Below are positions 59,721-64,000 of a stretch of 64,000 nt of DNA, in pieces. The position numbers and the translations under genes were made by a program. Source of the DNA: Scatophagus argus (Eukaryota; Chordata; Actinopteri; Scatophagidae); the NCBI RefSeq assembly GCF_020382885.2, contig NC_058497.1, positions 23,242,330 to 23,306,329 of the forward strand, given 5' to 3'. The stretch's first letter is position 1; every line of letters starts with the position of its first letter. Below the pieces are notes generated by a model. The model ran no database searches, was not told where the DNA came from, and saw nothing but the letters and a program-made list of their open reading frames with translations.

Positions 59721-59740
59721 GTATTTGAACCCGCCCCCAG
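59700..59740 (-). promoter_or_regulatory. ddx6: Candidate DDX6 core promoter: YY1-like site and GC box
   Basis: The plus strand CAAGATGGC at 59704-59712 matches the YY1 core (GCCATCTTG on the gene strand). CCGCCCCC at 59731-59738 is an SP1-type GC box on the minus strand. YY1 words just downstream of start sites are typical of TATA-less ubiquitous promoters, which suits DDX6. I see no TATA box. Inference from motif position only. Confidence 0.5.
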
Positions 59741-60395
59741 TGCACCTAATCAGCTGATTTCATTTCAAATCAAGGATTTACCTTTAGGCTGTCCTGTCAA
59801 AATAACACTGAAACTTAATTTTCGATACTAATTATCCATTCCACTGCGTCTATGGAGCCGATGTATTTCTTGGTTTGTGTACGCCACTGTTCTCTTGACT
59901 CATATGTATGGACATTTATCTACTTTGTAAATCTGAATCTGCCTCCCTTGTCCAGCACTAATTCCACATCAACCAATACAAAAACGTAGTTTTGATTGTT
60001 TGCCACCCACCCTGACTGTGATCAAAGTGTACCTCCACATTCACGGTACCATAAAGTTATTCTGCACAAGTCCTCTATTTTTTTGTCTACTCAAATTAGA
60101 GTTTAAAAATGTGAAGAAGGAAAAAGAAATAATGTCAGTCCCACAGGAAACTGCCCGCAGTTGCAGCACGCCCACCCAAGGGTGGATATGGCGTGCTAAA
60201 TTAGTATTGCGGCAAGATGTCTTGTTTCTGCCTGCCATAATTTCTATAAGCATTTTTGTTTATTTTAATGTTTAGAATTTTTAACAGGCAAATAAGTTGA
60301 CATTATTTTAAATTTCTTAAAGTTAAATAACCTTCACAGTGCTGCTACATATCATATCACGACCTACACAAAATTACAAGATATATGTAACAATT
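59741..60395. other. No gene recognised upstream of DDX6
   Basis: AT-rich DNA between the DDX6 promoter and the retroposon tail. Nothing identifiable. Confidence 0.6.
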
Positions 60396-60686
60396 TCAAT
60401 TCAATTCAATTTAGTTTATTTATATAGCGCCAATTCACAACAAAAGTTATCTCATGACACTTTCCAATTTGAGCAGGTCTAGACCAAACTCTTTAATTAA
60501 ATTGTAAATGGAGAGAGCCCAACATTCCCCCTTGAGCAAGCACTTGGCGACAATGGCGAGGAAAAACTGCCTTTTAGAAGGCAGAAACCTCGGAGCAGAC
60601 CCCGGCTCAAGATGGGCGGCCATCTGCCTTGACCGGTTAGGTTGAGAGAGAGAGAGAGAGCAAGGGAGAGAGGCGATGATTATTAT

Positions 60687-61025
60687 TCATGATTTATTTA
60701 TATTTTGGGGGTGAACCGTGGGCTTGTGCTTAGGACTATGCTTCCTCCGTACAGTCACCCAGCCTCCCTGGTTTCCCGGCTGCTCGGGAACTACCGGGGG
60801 CAGGCTACGAGCTACACTAGATCGGTCCGCACCGGCTAATGGGGGCTGACTAACAACAGTAGCTAAAGACTTTGTTTCCATGGTGCGGAGCCGTGCTTCT
60901 AATTCACTAAGCCTCGCCTCCAGCGCTACAAGTAAACTACATTTATTACATTTACCACTTTCACTAAAGGAGGCAGAGGAATAACTAAACCAAGCAGGAG
61001 AGCGAGAGGGAGACAGAGAAGCCAT
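60687..61025 (-). CDS. ORF1-like protein of a fish retroposon, intact 112 codons
   Basis: It starts with a true ATG (61025-61023) and runs 112 residues without a stop. Residues 27-50 contain GKCNKCSLLVALEARLSELE, a CxxC pair leading into a leucine-rich, probably coiled-coil helix. Near residue 87 comes GGWVTVRRKHSPK, a short basic motif that I associate with ORF1 products of fish LINE-derived elements. It is probably an N-terminal ORF1 fragment kept open by youth of the copy, not a host gene. No downstream polymerase frame accompanies it. Host function is not supported. Confidence 0.5.
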   Translation of the reverse strand: MASLSPSRSPAWFSYSSASFSESGKCNKCSLLVALEARLSELEARLRTMETKSLATVVSQPPLAGADRSSVARSLPPVVPEQPGNQGGWVTVRRKHSPKHKPTVHPQNINKS

Positions 61026-61271
61026 CGCTAATGAACAGGCTAAGCTAGTTTAGCGGAATTTGGCAAATGCTAATCGGTTATAAGATTAGCGTCAAATTAC
61101 TAAAGTGAGCGATGAAGTCAATGACTAGAACAGACAATCAAGGTAACAGTGTGAAATTACTCGCTACAGCGAATATTAGAACAACTTAAGCGATCTTTAA
61201 ATAATGCGCAGACGGAGCTGCTCGTACCACCACTAACACACAACAACAACAAATGACGTAGGACGCTTACC

Positions 61272-61305
61272 GCAACAGGAAGTCGATCCAGTGTCTTCCT
61301 GTTGC
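61272..61305. repeat. Perfect 11-bp inverted repeat near the retroposon 5' end
   Basis: GCAACAGGAAG at 61272-61282 is matched by its exact reverse complement CTTCCTGTTGC at 61295-61305 across a 12-nt loop. It may mark or lie near the 5' boundary of the adjacent retroposon. Each arm also contains an ETS-type CAGGAAG word. Confidence 0.85.
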
Positions 61306-61641
61306 TAAAACTGAAGAGCTCTACAGTAGGACATGTGAGTATAAATCTGAGTATGTCATTATTGACTTAATAAGACGCCATGTGTCAGATGAAAACCTGG
61401 AATCAGGAGCCCTATGTGACATTTACTAAATATCCATGTAAAGCTCTGTTTCTAACCTTCACTCCACCAGCAATGGAGCAGCAATGTGCTTTGTTTTGCT
61501 GCCCAGTACAACCACACCCTGGGGTCCGTTTCATGAAGCAGGTTCAACAAACTCTGAGTATGTATGTTAACTCTGAGTTGACAAACCCTGAGATGAAAAA
61601 CTCAGAGTTTCCTGTTTCAACAAAGCGGATTCGCATTAGTT

Positions 61642-61935
61642 TTGTCGACGCTGAGGATGTTAAGCACCGCGACTCTAAAAAAGCCCCGATGCACTGCATA
61701 TTTTTCACCGCTGGAGCTGGAAATTTTGATGGAGGCGTACGGTGAATATCGGTATATAATCCGGAAAAAAGTAACACCTGCGGCAAAAGGAAAGAGAAAA
61801 CGCACTGCTCGAGTCAATGCGTAAGTTTTCTGTTTAATCACTCATAAAATATTGCATGTCAAATATGGTATTGACCCTCTGTTCATGTAGGTGCAACCCA
61901 GAGGATGAAAAACGGGTGAAATATAATAAATAAAT
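61642..61935 (+). pseudogene. Harbinger Myb-like (SANT-type) DNA-binding protein remnant
   Basis: The frame 61690-61824 reads AYFSPLELEILMEAYGEYRY followed by IIRKKVTPAAKGKRKRTARVNA, the start of the Myb-like domain found beside Harbinger transposases. A TAG-GTGCAACCCAGAG acceptor-like junction at about 61890 resumes with CNPEDEKRVKYNK and then stops. The central helix is partly deleted and the frame broken. A short frame near 62517-62590 (MVYSDRQIQKADLEIEILKY) may be its C-terminal coiled-coil piece. In intact elements this protein helps bring the transposase to the ends. Confidence 0.7.
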
Positions 61936-62820
61936 ATAATTCAGTCAGGTGAGGCTGAAACATAACATGCCTGGTTGTATCTCACTTTGCTGACGTTTGA
62001 CATGTCAAACTATTTAAATGTATTTAAATGATTTAATTCTGTACAACTCTTTCATCCCCGCATGATGTTTTCACACATTCTGTTCTCTGTAATGTTTCAT
62101 TAATTAATGTGGTGAAGTTAACATTTGACTCCTGCCTGGCCAACAGAAAGAGGGTAGACTCCAGAGTCCAGCCTGTTGTATGTCACTCAACACACCAAAA
62201 CTCATAACCAATAGTGGTGTAAAGTTCACAGAATAAAATGCTTGTGTTCAAAGGATAATGAAGATGAAGTCACTGTGTCTGCTGTCACAGAGAGGCCTAC
62301 AGAGGTATCATATCAGATCAGCTTTACATGTACATGTGACATTCTTGTATGGATTCATATTGACATATTATCCGTTTTTAACAGAGCGTAACTGGACAGC
62401 ATGAAGAGCGTCCATCAAACTCTGCAGCACCAATGAACACAGTGAGAGTTTCAGTAAACAACACAGTTTAATTCTGTACAATTGCACATGTAGAATAATA
62501 TATAACAGATAAGGAAATGGTGTACTCGGACCGCCAGATCCAAAAGGCAGATCTGGAAATCGAGATACTTAAATACAACTTAGAGGTGGGTGTGCAGTCA
62601 CAGGTAAATTTAATTTATTATTGGAACAATATGAAAAACTAACAGAAAAATGTCCTCTTTGTCTCTCTCTGTCTGTAGGATATAAGGAAGACTAAATAAA
62701 ATCAATGTGTGACAGTGTGGTCGTGCTTTTATTGATTTAACCTGGAAAATGATTATTGCATATGAGATCTGTGATTGCTCTTCCATCCTGGTTTTCTGGG
62801 AGGTGGATGGGGTCCTCCTC

Positions 62821-63394
62821 ATTTCAGACCCAGGCCACTTGGCTTCTACATTTGTGATGATGTGAGCTGCATCACAAATGATTTTAACAGTACAGAAAAT
62901 GAGACAGGTTAGATGAAATCTGTGGGAGGACTTCCTGTTCACATAATATTAATTTTGTGAAGGAGCAGTGATAGGAATGTGAGTGCCATCAATGCAGCCA
63001 ATCACATTTGGAAATCCTAAAAGACATTCAAATCTTTGCTCCCAGAGGTCTCAGCAACATGTTAACAGAAAAATTATTATTCATTTGAAATTATTTACCC
63101 GCAATCCCATTTGATGGCTCTCACAGGCTTGTGGCCAGGAAAAACAAGACAAACTGAGAGAAACCGTTTCAGAGCGAGGCTCACCTTTCTGACAGCTCTG
63201 CAAACAGGTGCTTTACTTATGTGCTCTGCATCTCCAGTGTTGTATAAAACTCTCCCGTTTGCAGAAACGCGGAGCAACGCAAAGTATCTGCTCGGTGGTG
63301 AGTTCACGGCCACGGTGGGTGATGTGAGTGATGACAGGACGGATGAGGTTGTGAATGTATTGCAGTGACTGTAACGAAAAACGATAACGCTCAT
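62821..63394 (-). pseudogene. Harbinger-type DDE transposase remnant (HARBI1-like)
   Basis: The minus strand encodes SPTVAVNSPPSRYFALLRV, VCRAVRKVSLALKRFL and FPGHKPVRAIKWDCG, continuing after an 82-bp GT/AG intron (63017-63098) into [19 protein letters not shown], the block around the first catalytic aspartate of Harbinger nucleases. An in-frame TAA then follows PSQN. Farther on YVNRKSSH, CDAAHIITNVEAKWPGS are readable, and homology fades after 62821. The stop codon, a few lost codons, short insertion and missing C-terminal part (including the last acidic residue) make it inactive. I compared it with the family from memory. Confidence 0.88.
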
Positions 63395-64000
63395 ATAAAA
63401 AGTCGGGACAAGGATGAAAGATTATCCAGACGTGCTCGGAAAATCCTCGCCCGACGCAATCACATTTCTCTGTGAATCAGTACTGCTTCTTCGTCTACGG
63501 GCTCCTCCAGAAACACACACTCGATTTTCGTAAACTTAGCAGGTTCGACGGAGACTCAGTGATTAAGGAAACGGTTCAGGCTTATGTTCCGTAAAGGGGA
63601 GGAGTCAGAGACAAACTCGGGCTTTCTGGGATAAAACCTGCTCCCGACCAGGTTATGTTCACAGACTAAGTTACCGCGGTAACAGACTCCGAGTGTGAGT
63701 TACCTCGCTTTATGAAACGGGCTTAACTTACTCCTGAACTTACCCCGATCTCAGGGTTAACTTACCTCACTTCTTGAAACGCTTAACTCAGGGTTTCGCT
63801 GATTTCAGGCTTAACATACTCAGAGTTTCCACATAACCTGCTTCAGGAAACGGGCCCCTGGTCTGCTGGCCGTGAAGCAGCTCCACCAGAGCAGCTGGGA
63901 ATTAAGGGCCTTGTTCAAAGGGTCCTCGGTTGCTGACACAAACCAAATTTATCCAGCCAGCCAAGTATCTCCATGATATTTACAATAAGTTAAATTGTTA

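Larger units (their letters stand above)
60396..61335 (-). mobile_element. Minus-strand non-LTR retroposon, LINE-derived, no reverse transcriptase
   Basis: Read on the minus strand, this element has an ORF1-like frame, then a GA-rich spot (60644-60660 on plus), a 3' region with the familiar fish text around CTTGGCGACAATGGCGAGG, and an end of the type GGCGCTATATAAATAAA followed by ATTGA repeats at 60396-60415. Such ends are typical of L2/Rex-type LINEs and their passengers. No reverse transcriptase frame is present. The 5' limit is uncertain, placed near the hairpin at 61272-61305. No clear target duplication was found. Confidence 0.65.
61522..63857 (+). mobile_element. PIF/Harbinger DNA transposon, 2,336 bp, decayed
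   Basis: The left end begins GGGTCCGTTTCATGAAGCAG. The right end, read on the other strand, begins GGGCCCGTTTCCTGAAGCAG, so the first 20 bases differ at two positions. Both ends are flanked by CTG (61519-61521 and 63858-63860), a 3-bp target duplication as expected for this superfamily. Inside are remains of the two standard genes: a Myb-like protein on plus and a DDE transposase on minus. The right subterminal region repeats the end-like word GAAACGGGCTTAAC (63714-63727) and GAAACGCTTAAC (63776-63787), and has a 14-bp palindrome GTTACCGCGGTAAC at 63670-63683. The element interrupts non-genic sequence. Confidence 0.92.

Overview
The window is vertebrate nuclear DNA, most likely from a percomorph-type teleost. 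The evidence is intron-split genes with GT/AG junctions, two proteins that read as full-length vertebrate orthologues, fish-typical interspersed repeats, and a PIF/Harbinger and a Tc1/mariner relic. It is not a microbial locus. I saw no operon, CRISPR array, tRNA or rRNA.

Layout. From 1 to about 39.68 kb there is no gene I can support. It holds microsatellites, old transposon copies, a retroposed insert with an intact 15-bp target-site duplication (5037-5411), a small inverted-repeat element carrying a CTCF-like word (10976-11342), a Tc1/mariner remnant (15600-15921), a 65-bp alternating purine-pyrimidine tract (22446-22510) and a fold-back repeat (26175-26545). Several unrepetitive blocks rich in TAAT-type words look like possible regulatory DNA, but I cannot show conservation.

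From 39.68 to 46.06 kb on the minus strand lies a complete trehalase gene (TREH): 15 coding exons that join to an uninterrupted 577-residue GH37 enzyme with signal peptide and GPI-type tail. Immediately upstream on the same strand lies a complete DDX6 gene: 12 coding exons from 58,485 to 50,743 giving 482 residues, probably a 3'UTR of about 4.5 kb ending near 46.27 kb, and a 5' noncoding exon and promoter near 59.6-59.75 kb. TREH and DDX6 are also neighbours on human 11q23.3, so the pair is an ancient linkage. The two proteins have unrelated jobs (extracellular trehalose hydrolysis; mRNA decay and translational repression).

From about 60.4 kb rightward the DNA is mobile-element territory. First comes a minus-strand retroposon with an intact 112-codon ORF1-like reading frame but no reverse transcriptase. 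Then comes a 2,336-bp PIF/Harbinger element (61522-63857) with matching terminal inverted repeats, a CTG target duplication, and decayed copies of both expected genes (a Myb-like protein on plus, a DDE transposase on minus). I found no convincing previously undescribed biological system. The best leads are the transposon structures, the very tight DDX6-TREH junction with its tandem repeat, and the candidate architectural or regulatory sites.
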